From Alicyclobacillus suci (lineage in GTDB: Bacteria > Bacillota > Bacilli > Alicyclobacillales > Alicyclobacillaceae): a stretch of DNA of 64,000 nt. This document shows positions 29,068-37,639 of the stretch, in pieces (the stretch's first letter is position 1; every line of letters starts with the position of its first letter). The notes under the pieces were generated by a model that saw only the letters and a list, made by a program, of their open reading frames with translations, had not been told where the DNA came from and ran no database searches. The DNA lies in contig NZ_JAFMTW010000003.1 in NCBI RefSeq assembly GCF_017329615.1, positions 1 through 64,000 of the forward strand, given 5' to 3'. The translations under genes and the position numbers were made by a program.

Positions 29068-29562
29068 TCAATTGGTGTTAATAAACAGCGTATCGAGGAC
29101 GCCCTTCAACATGGCGCCGAACGCATTCTGCAGATGTTCACCGAGATATACGCCCCCCGAGTCCATCGCCGCGGCCAGCGCGCTGTTCACACCGTCCTCA
29201 TCCGGATTCGGATTGTCCCCATTCGAAGTCAGTCCCACGCTCGCACTGTCCCTTTGCGAAAGCTCTGTGTTGGAATACTCCATCACTGGCGGTTGATATG
29301 TATTGGAAGCCTCTGCGGGTGCGCTCGATTCCCCCGACGCCTGTTGTGTACCAGCACCACTTGCACCCGCTGCCGGGTTGTCCGCATTGTCCGCTGACTC
29401 GACTTGCACCGCAGTTTGCACATTCGCTCTTCCCAAGTGGCTCATCGCTTCGGCGAACACGGTGAATACAGTGCCGCCCGCTCCCACCAACAAACCAACA
29501 AAAAGGACACCGGCAACCACTTTTTTGATCCGCCGCCGCATTGCACCTAAGGCCTGTGCCAT
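29068..29562 (-). CDS. Unknown membrane-anchored protein, possibly YqxA-like
   Basis: 164 residues. A basic start (MRRRIKKVV) precedes one hydrophobic segment (AGVLFVGLLVGAGGTVFTVF, about 17-36). A long low-complexity Ala/Ser/Asn/Gly linker (about 50-120) leads to an amphipathic C-terminus with LGEHLQNAFGAMLKGVLDTLF. The arrangement (membrane anchor, variable linker, short C-terminal helix) and the place between lepA and gpr recall B. subtilis YqxA (DUF3679), but I cannot show homology. Likely on the outer face of the membrane. No SpoIIP amidase domain is present. Confidence 0.6.
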   Translation of the reverse strand: MAQALGAMRRRIKKVVAGVLFVGLLVGAGGTVFTVFAEAMSHLGRANVQTAVQVESADNADNPAAGASGAGTQQASGESSAPAEASNTYQPPVMEYSNTELSQRDSASVGLTSNGDNPNPDEDGVNSALAAAMDSGGVYLGEHLQNAFGAMLKGVLDTLFINTN

Positions 29563-29695
29563 ACCTCTCCACCCTTTCGCGCATCCACTATGCCATACGT
29601 CCTTGTCCTGGCTTCTAGTAAACGTTATGCACGGGGTTGCTAGATTAGCACTACCGTCAAAGTTTTCAGCAGAATTTATCCGGGAGAAGATTTCT

Positions 29696-29764
29696 ATGGG
29701 ACAGCCTTCGACCTACGCAGGAATGTGTTCTTTGCGCGGCGAATCATATCGAGTAGAAATCTAG
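29696..29764 (+). CDS. Possible 22-codon leader peptide
   Basis: ATG at 29696 preceded by GGGAGAAG at six bases, reading [20 protein letters not shown] and stopping at TAG 29762-29764, 19 bp before the lytic transglycosylase start. No known family. The ribosome-binding site is the only support. It could be a small leader or chance. Confidence 0.3.
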   Translation: MGQPSTYAGMCSLRGESYRVEI

Positions 29765-29783
29765 CGGTGGGGGAAAAGCATCG

Positions 29784-30605
29784 ATGAACGTGTCATCGGT
29801 TACTGGCACGACGACGGCGGCGAACACAACCGCCGCAACAGCTACAACGGCTGTGCCGACAGGCAACCAAATCGTTAGCCAGTGGCAATCTACTAATCAA
29901 GTTTTCGAAGAAATCCTGGAAGAGACGTTGGAAATGCTCGCCAGCGAAGAAAGTTCCACGCTGCCGCCAGCGGGTATTACGGAGCTTAACTCATCGTCCA
30001 CCGCATCTTTGCAAGGACTCACTGGACTGTCTGGGGTAGATCTGAATGGTATCGACACGAGCGACAGTTTGCCGCCATTGCTCTTATCCTTGCTACCCAA
30101 TTTCACGGGCACCACGTCGCAAACGCCGACGAGTGCAAATGGCACGGTAGTAGATACAGGTGCCACGGGCACGCTGGCGTCAACTAGTGCTATTGCGCCT
30201 ACGCCTAGTGGAAGCCTTGCTTCCATCATCAACACAACGGCTGAAAAGTACAACTTACCACCGTCCCTGCTCAGTGCCGTGATTCAGCAAGAGTCCGGAT
30301 TTAATCCCAACGCGGTGTCCAGCGCTGGCGCACAAGGCCTCATGCAATTGATGCCGAGCACGGCACAGTCGCTGGGTGTGTCGAACGCCTTTGACCCTGC
30401 GCAAAACGTCGACGCTGGCGCGAGCTACTTACGGCAGCTACTCAATCAGTTTGGCGGCAGTGTCCCGTTGGCCCTTGCAGCTTATAATGCTGGTCCAGGC
30501 GCCGTATCAAAGTACCAAGGCGTGCCACCCTATGCTGAGACACAAAACTACGTCCAAAGTATCCTAAATCACGCAGGTCTCGCAAACGCCTCTACTAGTT
30601 TATAA
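29784..30605 (+). CDS. Lytic transglycosylase (SLT) domain protein
   Basis: 273 residues. The N-terminal half (1-140) is Thr/Ser/Ala-rich and unlike a signal peptide. Residues about 145-265 form an SLT (lysozyme-like) domain: the catalytic Glu170 in [10 protein letters not shown], then [26 protein letters not shown] and YAETQNYV. It should cleave peptidoglycan glycan strands with 1,6-anhydro product formation. Lack of a signal peptide recalls B. subtilis CwlQ/YjbJ and flagellar lysins, exported by other routes. It is one of few plus-strand genes and has its own terminator. Confidence 0.85.
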   Translation: MNVSSVTGTTTAANTTAATATTAVPTGNQIVSQWQSTNQVFEEILEETLEMLASEESSTLPPAGITELNSSSTASLQGLTGLSGVDLNGIDTSDSLPPLLLSLLPNFTGTTSQTPTSANGTVVDTGATGTLASTSAIAPTPSGSLASIINTTAEKYNLPPSLLSAVIQQESGFNPNAVSSAGAQGLMQLMPSTAQSLGVSNAFDPAQNVDAGASYLRQLLNQFGGSVPLALAAYNAGPGAVSKYQGVPPYAETQNYVQSILNHAGLANASTSL

Positions 30606-30610
30606 GAGTG

Positions 30611-30658
30611 AGCCACCATCCGTTGCACGCAGGTGCAGCCCGGATGGTGGCTTTTTTC
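30611..30658 (+). terminator. Terminator after the lytic transglycosylase gene
   Basis: AGCCACCATCCG (30611-30622) pairs with CGGATGGTGGCT (30641-30652), followed by TTTTTT. The loop contains a further small stem. Confidence 0.93.
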
Positions 30659-30663
30659 GCGCA

Positions 30664-30786
30664 CGTAGGCTTGGCGGCCGGTGGGCCAGGCGCGTGTCTT
30701 AATACGACACTGGCGCCACCGCAGGCGCGCGGGGCTGACAACCCATCCCACCTAGTCTAATACACGGTCGCCCGCCCAAGCCTGCG
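30664..30786. repeat. Nested inverted-repeat structure between the SLT gene and gpr
   Basis: Outer arms CGTAGGCTTGGCGG (30664-30677) and CCGCCCAAGCCTGCG (30772-30786) are complementary over 13-14 positions. Inside lies a second strong hairpin: GGCGCGTGTC, loop TTAATAC, GACAC-TG-GCGCC (30689-30717). No T-run follows on either strand, so it is not a simple terminator. Transcribed from either side it would fold into a compact 120-nt element. I do not recognise it. Confidence 0.6.
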
Positions 30787-30804
30787 CCCCCACCCACGAC
30801 ACGC

Positions 30805-31860
30805 TCAATGCGTGACCAGGTCCGCGTCCTCCATCGTCATGGCCGGGTGCAGTGCGACGTTTAGGCCCTTTGCGACGACGTATGCGACGTCTTCCATGAA
30901 GTCGTCAACTTCCTTCGGGGTGACCACTAGGTTATTTTCCATCGGGTCGAGCACCTCGCGAACTAAGTGCCACTTTTCGCCGGTCGAGAGCTGGTCGAAG
31001 AGAGCAGTCGCGGCATTGCCAGGCACTTGTTCGCGGAGTTGGTTGAGCACCAACTCGATGGCATCGTTGGCGATAGTGGCTGCCTCGACGACGGTCGGCA
31101 CCCCGACGGCGATGACGGGAATGCCGAGCGTCTCGCGGTCGAGGGATTTACGGTTGTTGCCGACGCCAGCGCCCGGTTGGATACCGCTGTCGGTCAACTG
31201 GATGGTGGCGTTGACGCGGGAGAGCGATCTCGACGCCAACGCATCAATGGCAATCACCGCATCCGGCTTGACGCGTTCGACGATACCGCGCACAATTTCG
31301 CTCGTTTCAATTCCAGTGAGGCCCAATACGCCTGGGGAGACAGCGGCAATGGAGCGATACCCTTGGCCGTTGCCAAGCACCTCCGGCATGTACTCCAACA
31401 AGTGGCGCGTCACAAATAGTTTTGTCACGACCATCGGGCCAAGCGCGTCGGCAGTAACGTGTTCGTTGCCCAAGCCAATGACCAACACGGAACCGTCTTC
31501 CGGGACATCCAGGAGCCGGTTGAGTTCGTCCGCGAAGACCCGGGTCACGCGCTCCTGCAGATCTGGATCCCGCCGGCGCAATCCGGGAATATCAAGCGTC
31601 ACATACGTCCCCTTGCGCTTACCGAGCCGCCGCTCGGCGACTTTGGTGCGAACCTTCACCCGCGTGACTTCGATGCCGTCAAATGACTCCTTGTACTCGT
31701 CGACGCCGTTGACCGTGCGGCCACCTTGACGGGCGAGATCGTGTGCCTCCATCGCCAGGTCTGTGCGCGGGCTATAACTCGTTAGGGAACGATGGCGCTC
31801 CTGCAGCGGGATAAACTTCGGTTGCCCATGAATTTGAATTCTCGTCACTTTTTTTGTCAT
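30805..31860 (-). CDS. gpr: Germination protease GPR
   Basis: About 351 residues; the A25 aspartic-type protease that degrades small acid-soluble spore proteins at germination. Recognisable segments are YSPRTDLAMEAH (propeptide region), VLVIGLGNEHVTADALGP and AVSPGVLGLTGIET, plus IDALASRSLSRVNATIQL. The ATG at 31860 directly follows GGGGTGGGG; an ATG at 31887 is possible. GPR is made as an inactive zymogen in the forespore. It diverges from rpsT, as in B. subtilis. Confidence 0.95.
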   Translation of the reverse strand: MTKKVTRIQIHGQPKFIPLQERHRSLTSYSPRTDLAMEAHDLARQGGRTVNGVDEYKESFDGIEVTRVKVRTKVAERRLGKRKGTYVTLDIPGLRRRDPDLQERVTRVFADELNRLLDVPEDGSVLVIGLGNEHVTADALGPMVVTKLFVTRHLLEYMPEVLGNGQGYRSIAAVSPGVLGLTGIETSEIVRGIVERVKPDAVIAIDALASRSLSRVNATIQLTDSGIQPGAGVGNNRKSLDRETLGIPVIAVGVPTVVEAATIANDAIELVLNQLREQVPGNAATALFDQLSTGEKWHLVREVLDPMENNLVVTPKEVDDFMEDVAYVVAKGLNVALHPAMTMEDADLVTH

Positions 31861-31888
31861 AACCCCACCCCGTTTCTGCTTGTCCATC

Positions 31889-31917
31889 TTGCTACGTTCC
31901 GTATGATGTGGTAAACT
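31889..31917 (+). promoter_or_regulatory. Probable promoter of rpsT
   Basis: TTGCTA (31889-31894), 17-bp spacer, TAAACT (31912-31917). An overlapping alternative is TTGTCC-16-TATGAT. Distance to the rpsT ATG is about 50 bp. Confidence 0.55.
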
Positions 31918-31968
31918 CTCTTTCGTCTGTAAAGATGCCGGTTTTGTGCAGTTGGAGGTGAACCGTTC

Positions 31969-32247
31969 ATGCCAAACATTAAATCTGCAGAGAAACGCGT
32001 CCGTATCGCGGAGCGTCAAACGGCGCGGAACATGTCAATGAAATCCGCACTCCGTACGACCATTAAAAAGTATGAGACAACGCTCTCTGCTCACGACGTT
32101 GAACAAGCGCGTGCAGCTTTGTTGACGGCTACCCGCGCATTGGATAAAGCTGTCACCAAGGGGATCATCAAGAAGAATACCGCCTCGCGGAAAAAGTCCC
32201 GCTTGACCAAGCACTTCAACGAGCTTGTTGCCAGCAACAACGCGTGA
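31969..32247 (+). CDS. rpsT: 30S ribosomal protein bS20
   Basis: A 92-residue, Lys/Arg/Ala-rich protein of the small subunit. The start MPNIKSAEKRVRIAERQTAR and the C-terminal segment KGIIKKNTASRKKSRLTKH are typical. A GGAGGTGA precedes the ATG. It is divergent from gpr and followed by a strong terminator, so it is monocistronic. Confidence 0.97.
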   Translation: MPNIKSAEKRVRIAERQTARNMSMKSALRTTIKKYETTLSAHDVEQARAALLTATRALDKAVTKGIIKKNTASRKKSRLTKHFNELVASNNA

Positions 32248-32250
32248 GTC

Positions 32251-32287
32251 AAAATAAACGACCCATTCTTGGGTCGTTTATTTTTTT
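32251..32287 (+). terminator. Bidirectional terminator between rpsT and the SASP-like gene
   Basis: TAAACGACCCA and TGGGTCGTTTA pair (32255-32280) with a short loop. T-rich tails lie on both sides (ATTTTTTT on plus, TTTATTTT on minus), so it can serve both convergent genes. The minus-strand gene's stop lies inside it. Confidence 0.9.
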
Positions 32288-32571
32288 GTCGCCTCAATTA
32301 AAGAAGCCACATGCTGATTCGCTATCTCCTGGCGCGCCAACGCGACCAATTTCGATACCATCGGTCCACCTAAGTTGCCGCCGATGCGTCCAGCGTCCTT
32401 CGCGCGCAGTTCTCCATTGTCGGCATCATCCTCATATTTGACGTGCAGTTTATCTGCCACCATTTTTGCAGCCGACTGAGGTTTCGCGGGCGCACTCTGC
32501 TCGACTACGTGCAACTGTCCATCCGAGCCGATAATTCGGACTTGCTGCCTCCCCGGCTCATCCGCCGCCAT
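32278..32571 (-). CDS. Small acid-soluble spore protein-like (alpha/beta type)
   Basis: About 97 residues. The C-terminal half has the alpha/beta SASP layout: AKDAGRIGGNLGGPMVSKLV followed by ALARQEIA, equivalent to the GxxGGxMVKKMIEMAEQQ segment of DNA-coating spore proteins. The N-terminal half (MAADEPGRQQVRIIGSDGQL) is atypical and longer than usual. No clear GPR cleavage motif (YEIAxEFG) is visible; KYEDDADNG occupies that place. Its location beside gpr supports a spore role. The start is either ATG 32571 or TTG 32577. Confidence 0.65.
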   Translation of the reverse strand: MAADEPGRQQVRIIGSDGQLHVVEQSAPAKPQSAAKMVADKLHVKYEDDADNGELRAKDAGRIGGNLGGPMVSKLVALARQEIANQHVASLIEATKK

Positions 32572-32591
32572 CCGCAAGCACCCCCTCGCAC

Positions 32592-33605
32592 TTACTTTGC
32601 CCGCCGTAGCGCACTCGTACTCCCAGCGGCCGCGAGCATTAACAATTCAATCGCCTGCTGCGCGTCGCGCCGACCGCGCTTGACCGCCAACTCATAATCC
32701 GCCGCTTGACAAATGAGCCGCTCAATCGCCGCCAATGTGAAATTTCGAGCCTGCTTATCCGCCACCTTCATCGCAAACGGATGCGCCTTCGCTTGCTTTG
32801 CGATATCCTCCATGCGCATCCCGCGCTGACCCAGTGCCTTCGCGAACCACATCAAGCGAAACTGACGAGCGAGCATTGCCAGCAGCGACAAGGCATCGTA
32901 CCCTTGGCGCGCAACCTCCTGCAAATTCGCGAAGGCGTGAGCAATATGGCCTTGGGTGACGTGATCTACCCAGTCAAAAACCGTCTCCTCCAGCGTTTGT
33001 GCCACCAATGCGCGCACATCCTCCACCGTCACCGTTCGCCCCAGCGCATAGATAGACAACTTCTCGAGTTCGTTGCTCGCGTGCGTCACAGTCCCCGTGC
33101 GCCTCCACAGTTCCTCCAGCGCATCGTCTGTCAGGTGGACCTGCAGACGCTCACGCTCCGCTTTGAGTACCCGCATGGCAACCGCTGGTTTTGGTGTCCG
33201 ACAGTCAATCACGATATGACGCTTCGCCGCCTTCGTCAGCTTTTTTCGTTCATCCAGCTTCTCTCCTGACACCGTCACCACCAGCGTGCGTTCACCCACG
33301 GGATTCTGAAGATACGCCTCCAGCGCCTCCCCCGGTGCCCCCGCCTTGCCTTGCGCCAGAAACGCCGTACAATTGCGAATCAACACCACAGGCTGCGCAA
33401 GAAACAGCGAGACACTTTGCAATTCAAACAATGCGTCTTCTACGCCATCTTCTTCAAAATCGTAACGCGCCAGCGCCTGTCCCTCCGACAACTCCACAAG
33501 TTTCTGCGTAAATCTATCCATAAATAATGCTTCCGTACCGTACAACACATATACGGGCGCAAGTTTGCCAGATGTCAGTTGTTCATATGCTGTCACAAAA
33601 TCCAA
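32592..33605 (-). CDS. holA: DNA polymerase III delta subunit (YqeN)
   Basis: A 337-residue clamp-loader subunit that opens the sliding clamp. The N-terminus (LAPVYVLYGTEALFMDRFT) and the C-terminal collar (LAMLARQFRLMWFAKAL) match the HolA/YqeN family. It begins at TTG 33605 with GGGAGG at eight bases. That ribosome-binding site lies in the 3' arm of the terminator hairpin following ndh. In B. subtilis the gene also lies between rpsT and comEC. Confidence 0.93.
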   Translation of the reverse strand: MDFVTAYEQLTSGKLAPVYVLYGTEALFMDRFTQKLVELSEGQALARYDFEEDGVEDALFELQSVSLFLAQPVVLIRNCTAFLAQGKAGAPGEALEAYLQNPVGERTLVVTVSGEKLDERKKLTKAAKRHIVIDCRTPKPAVAMRVLKAERERLQVHLTDDALEELWRRTGTVTHASNELEKLSIYALGRTVTVEDVRALVAQTLEETVFDWVDHVTQGHIAHAFANLQEVARQGYDALSLLAMLARQFRLMWFAKALGQRGMRMEDIAKQAKAHPFAMKVADKQARNFTLAAIERLICQAADYELAVKRGRRDAQQAIELLMLAAAGSTSALRRAK

Positions 33606-33660
33606 AAAAGACGCCTCCCCAACACCAGTATACCTTGTCTGGTGTAGGAAGGCGCCTTTT
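33604..33660 (-). terminator. Terminator after ndh, embedding the holA start
   Basis: On the minus strand GGCGCCTTCCTACACCAG pairs imperfectly with CTGGTGTTGGGGAGGCGTC and a TTTTTT run follows. The run merges into the TTG start of holA, and the holA Shine-Dalgarno sequence is part of the 3' arm. Confidence 0.85.
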
Positions 33661-33683
33661 CCAGGATATCTAGGCGCACAGCA

Positions 33684-34865
33684 TTAGATGCGCATCATTT
33701 GCTTGGTACGGTTGCCCGCCAGACGCATGCCGCCCAGTTCCCACAAATACTTCGCCTTGCTGCCTTCTTTGGCGAGTGCAGCGGTCACACCCTTGATAGG
33801 CACGCCAAACGCGTCGCCGACGCCAACTTCCGAACCCAGTGAGCACAGCGTACCCCAGTTGCGCGGCTTGAAGCTCTTCATCGGTTGACGGTTGAGTTGT
33901 GCAAGCAGGTTGTGCGCAGCCAAAGCGCCCATCTGCTCCGCCATCTGAGCCGTCGGTGGGAACGGTTTGCCGTTTTCATCCTCAGCCCACGCACTGTCAC
34001 CGACGATAAAGATGTGGTCGTCGTCTGCAGACTGCAAGAAGCTGTTCACCTTGCCGCGCCCACGACGATCCACGGTAAACCCAGCTTCCGTCAACAATGG
34101 GTTCGCGCGAACGCCACCGGTCCAAACAATCGTGCCAGCTTCGACAGTCTCTCCGCCATCGAGGTGAACGACACCCGGTGTAACTTCCATAATTTTTGTG
34201 TTGGTGCGCAACTTGCCGCCCTTTTTCGTCAATGTCTCAGCGACATACGGGCGCAGGTGTGGCGCGACCATCGGCAGAATCGTCGGCATCGCTTCGATGC
34301 ACTGCACGTCGACTTCCGAGAACGGAATATCGAGAGACTTGCACAACTGTGGCAGGTATTCGAGCAATTCACCCATCAATTCAATTCCGGTTAAACCAGC
34401 GCCGCCAAGTGCAATGCGTAGGTGTCGCTTGTCCCCATCTTTGACGTATGCCTTAAACTCGTTTTCAATGTGCTCGCGAATCCCGACAGCCGAATCCAAA
34501 TTGGTAATGCTCAAGCTGTTTTCTTTAAGGCCCTTGATACCGAAGTACTCCGATACCCAACCCAAGCCGTAAATCAAATAGTCGTAGGCGTACTCACCGG
34601 ATTGCCCGACAACGACCTTCTTATTGCGGTCAATCCCCGTAATCTGGTCGACGACCAGCTCAGAAGAATCCTGGCGCAGCACTTCTTTGATGGGCACCTG
34701 ATAGTTCGACCCAGGGCCACGTCCGCCTGCAGCTTCATGCAACAGCGTCGTCAAGTAGTGATAATCATGGTTGTTCACGATGGTGAAAGGCGTACCCGCT
34801 TTATCCAGGTGAGCAGCTGCTGCCATTCCCGCATAACCGGCACCGACAATCACAATTTTGGTCAT
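33684..34865 (-). CDS. ndh: Type II NADH dehydrogenase (NDH-2)
   Basis: About 393 residues; a single-subunit flavoprotein that passes electrons from NADH to menaquinone without proton pumping. The FAD-binding Rossmann motif is KIVIVGAGYAGMAAA at the N-terminus. A second GxGxxG-type region is ALGGAGLTGIELMGE, and the quinone-side segment FIVGDSAW precedes PFPPTAQMAEQMG. The ATG at 34865 follows GGAGAGGA. It is not normally found between holA and comEC. It ends in a strong terminator. Confidence 0.92.
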   Translation of the reverse strand: MTKIVIVGAGYAGMAAAAHLDKAGTPFTIVNNHDYHYLTTLLHEAAGGRGPGSNYQVPIKEVLRQDSSELVVDQITGIDRNKKVVVGQSGEYAYDYLIYGLGWVSEYFGIKGLKENSLSITNLDSAVGIREHIENEFKAYVKDGDKRHLRIALGGAGLTGIELMGELLEYLPQLCKSLDIPFSEVDVQCIEAMPTILPMVAPHLRPYVAETLTKKGGKLRTNTKIMEVTPGVVHLDGGETVEAGTIVWTGGVRANPLLTEAGFTVDRRGRGKVNSFLQSADDDHIFIVGDSAWAEDENGKPFPPTAQMAEQMGALAAHNLLAQLNRQPMKSFKPRNWGTLCSLGSEVGVGDAFGVPIKGVTAALAKEGSKAKYLWELGGMRLAGNRTKQMMRI

Positions 34866-34980
34866 TGCTCGTCCTCTCCAGTTCCATACCGCATATTTTA
34901 TGATTCCAAGCATTGCTAGCGGCCTCTGCACGGCCATCAAGCTCTATCCAGTTTTTAATCATAGCACAACAACTTTTAAT

Positions 34981-36585
34981 TTACACGATTTGATGCGCAT
35001 TCATACGAGCAATCAGACGAACTAGAACGCGCAAAATCCCCGTCGGTCGCTGACACAGCAAAAGTAACCCGTAATAGGACAGCAACCACCCAGTCGAAAG
35101 CTGCGGCATGACGTCGAAACTGTGCGGAAGCGCTACAAATTTCTGTAGAGCGAAACACAAAACACGAACAAGTCCCACATCTGTCAGGCCGACGCCGTGT
35201 CCAACGTCTGCAAATGCTTGAGATAACGGAAGGCACTGACTAACTACAACGACCCCACACCACAATAGTGTCAACGGGAGAAGCAGGAGGAGCAACGGCT
35301 CGACAACGACCGTCGCAACGGCACCATACGGCGTCAATTGTCCAAATAGCCACCAAATTAACGGAATCATATAGGCGTCAATCAACAAACTGACGAGCAT
35401 CAATGTCCCCCCGTGCGAGCACGCGCTACGCACCAAAGACACAAACCAACGCGGCCGTACCCTCTGTGCGCTGCGGCGCGGACAATGGCCTGGCAACAGC
35501 TGTGTCGCCTGGAAAATCGCAAACGCTGCCATTGTCGATAAGATTCCGCTGACCGTCGAGATTTCCTCCGGCGACCAAAGCGCAAACAGAAATGTTGAAA
35601 TCGACAGCGCCGTAAACGGGTGCACCCGACGGCCGCACGCGCGCGCAAGGACAGTATACGACGCGAAGACGCCGGCTCGGACAATGGGGATTGCCCCGCC
35701 ACAAAGCCAGACAAATCCCCAAATAACCGCAAGTTGGTACAAAATAGAAAGCATCTTGACTTGGATCCGCAACAGGCGCACAACGCCTTTCCAAACCCAT
35801 CCACTGACGCGCAATACCAAAACCACATTGGCACCACTGGCCGCGAGCAGGTGCATGACCCCGGCGTCGAGAAATAACGTTTGCGTAGCAGTTGGCACCG
35901 CTGCCGCCCGCCCGACGACCATCGACAAAGCGACATTTGCAAACGCAGCGTCTGCACTTGGTACCGTCCTGTTCAACGCTCCCGACAGCCACTGCAAATC
36001 AGCGAGGGCACCTCGCGCCGGCTGAACACTGAGCAGTTGCCCTCGAAACGTGTAAAGCGGAGACAATAAATCAATCGCTCGTGCGGTATTTGCCGCCGTT
36101 GCCCCATCCGCTTCGACAAACATGCCGGATAACACCGCGCCTTCTCCCACGAAAAGGGGTTGGACAGCGTGGCTCGTAGGACGCCACGACACTGTGTAGT
36201 CACATCGTCGTTGGCCCGTCCCCGTACCCTCATGGCGCACGTTTATCTGATACAACGTCTCACTTCCATAGACCGCGGCACTTGTGACCGTGCCGCGGAT
36301 GACAGTCGGTGCTCCGACGATGACAGTCGGGCGCGGCGCCACATCGGCACTGTGCAGCCATCCCAGTGCCAGCGCAGCGCCAAGCAAACAGAGGTAAGCC
36401 AATGCCACTCGCAGGAAGCGTCGACTGATAACCACCGCCAACACGGCCGCCGCAATGCTCCAGCCCAGTGCCACCTCGATAAACGTTTGAAGGTGCGATT
36501 GCGATATGAAGCTATGCGCAGAAAGCACGAGCGCACCGACAGCCACCCACGCGCCCACATTCACCAATCGGGCGTAGGATTTCAC
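34981..36585 (-). CDS. comEC: ComEC/Rec2 competence channel protein without the beta-lactamase-like domain
   Basis: 534 residues with an N-terminal membrane region, the OB-like DUF4131 segment (about 80-160) and the polytopic Competence domain with LDAGVMHLLAASGANVVLVL and GGAIPIVRAGVFAS. ComEC forms the channel for single-stranded DNA uptake. Typical proteins are 700-800 residues with a C-terminal metallo-beta-lactamase-like domain; here the protein stops after the channel. The downstream gene is ndh, so the missing domain is not encoded next door. It is coupled to comEA by overlap. Confidence 0.88.
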   Translation of the reverse strand: MKSYARLVNVGAWVAVGALVLSAHSFISQSHLQTFIEVALGWSIAAAVLAVVISRRFLRVALAYLCLLGAALALGWLHSADVAPRPTVIVGAPTVIRGTVTSAAVYGSETLYQINVRHEGTGTGQRRCDYTVSWRPTSHAVQPLFVGEGAVLSGMFVEADGATAANTARAIDLLSPLYTFRGQLLSVQPARGALADLQWLSGALNRTVPSADAAFANVALSMVVGRAAAVPTATQTLFLDAGVMHLLAASGANVVLVLRVSGWVWKGVVRLLRIQVKMLSILYQLAVIWGFVWLCGGAIPIVRAGVFASYTVLARACGRRVHPFTALSISTFLFALWSPEEISTVSGILSTMAAFAIFQATQLLPGHCPRRSAQRVRPRWFVSLVRSACSHGGTLMLVSLLIDAYMIPLIWWLFGQLTPYGAVATVVVEPLLLLLLPLTLLWCGVVVVSQCLPLSQAFADVGHGVGLTDVGLVRVLCFALQKFVALPHSFDVMPQLSTGWLLSYYGLLLLCQRPTGILRVLVRLIARMNAHQIV

Positions 36586-37460
36586 TGCCCGGTTCCGGTC
36601 TGGGCGTCCACGTACAAGTTAGGCGCCCATTCTGCGAGCGTTTTCGAACCAATCCCTTTGACATTGAGTAAATCGTCGACTGATTGAAAGAGTCCGTGCG
36701 CCGAGCGATAAGAGACAATTGCAGACGCTCGTTTCGGCCCCACGCCAGGCAATGATTCCAACGTCGTCGCATCGGCTGTATTCAAATCAATTCTCTGACT
36801 TGACGAAGAGGAACTCGACGCACCTGTGACATCTTCGCTGGACGCAACGTCTGGATGGTCATTTCCACCCATCGCAGGGTCCGCTGTAGCTGGCGCTGCG
36901 GATGCGGGTCCCCCGGCGCTACGCAAGGCTGTCCGTGTCGCTACAGGCACATCCAGTTCCTCACCATCCCACAGGAGTGCCGCCGCATTCACGCTCATTT
37001 TGTCGGCCGCATGCAGAAACCCACCAGCCGCTTGAATCGCATCTTTCACCCGCGAATTCGGCGGGATTTTGACAACACCTGGCCGGGCGACATCGCCGTG
37101 AACATCGACCTGAATGAATCCCTCGCTCACCTGACTATCGGAGAGCCCAGCCGGTACAGGCGAAGATGCGGAGGAATTTGCGAATGTTTTCGCAGATGTG
37201 CCCAGTCGCATCGTGGAACTTGGTGCCCCACTTCCCGTACCCGCTGTCGATTGGCCAGCGCCGATAAAGCATCCGGCCGTGACAAATCCCACGGCCAACA
37301 CCATTGACAAAACGACCTTCAGCCACGCGGGAAACGGCCAGTACCCCTTCCCGAAAGTGCGCCGTTTGACCTTGCTCAACGTTTCGGCATCGTCTGCATC
37401 AACGAGCCAGAGATTGGATGACCTGCCCACGATTGCATCATCTCCCTTTCGAACGTGCAC
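36582..37460 (-). CDS. comEA: ComEA DNA receptor
   Basis: A 292-residue membrane-anchored DNA-binding protein. After a basic cytosolic tail a single membrane helix lies at about 46-68 ([20 protein letters not shown]). Then come an SLBB domain (about 113-175; [13 protein letters not shown]), a Ser-rich linker, and a C-terminal helix-hairpin-helix pair (about 223-280) with [16 protein letters not shown] and [15 protein letters not shown]. It binds incoming double-stranded DNA and hands it to ComEC. comEB, usual between the two in B. subtilis, is absent. Confidence 0.93.
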   Translation of the reverse strand: MHVRKGDDAIVGRSSNLWLVDADDAETLSKVKRRTFGKGYWPFPAWLKVVLSMVLAVGFVTAGCFIGAGQSTAGTGSGAPSSTMRLGTSAKTFANSSASSPVPAGLSDSQVSEGFIQVDVHGDVARPGVVKIPPNSRVKDAIQAAGGFLHAADKMSVNAAALLWDGEELDVPVATRTALRSAGGPASAAPATADPAMGGNDHPDVASSEDVTGASSSSSSSQRIDLNTADATTLESLPGVGPKRASAIVSYRSAHGLFQSVDDLLNVKGIGSKTLAEWAPNLYVDAQTGTGQ

Positions 37461-37581
37461 AACATGGAGAGGTATTCAATTTAGACACATTGAACGCCTG
37501 TTTGCTCCAAGTTAAACCATATGCAACTTTGCAAACGACAAATGGCGCGAATGAATACAATAACATGAAGACGACAAAAGA

Positions 37582-37611
37582 TTGCGGGGCATTTCGATGG
37601 TCGTGTAAAAT
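37582..37611 (+). promoter_or_regulatory. Probable mntR promoter
   Basis: TTGCGG (37582-37587), 18-bp spacer, TAAAAT (37606-37611); 29 bp separate it from the GTG start. Confidence 0.6.
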
Positions 37612-37639
37612 TGATGTAGAAGAAATTGGAGGTATCCGC

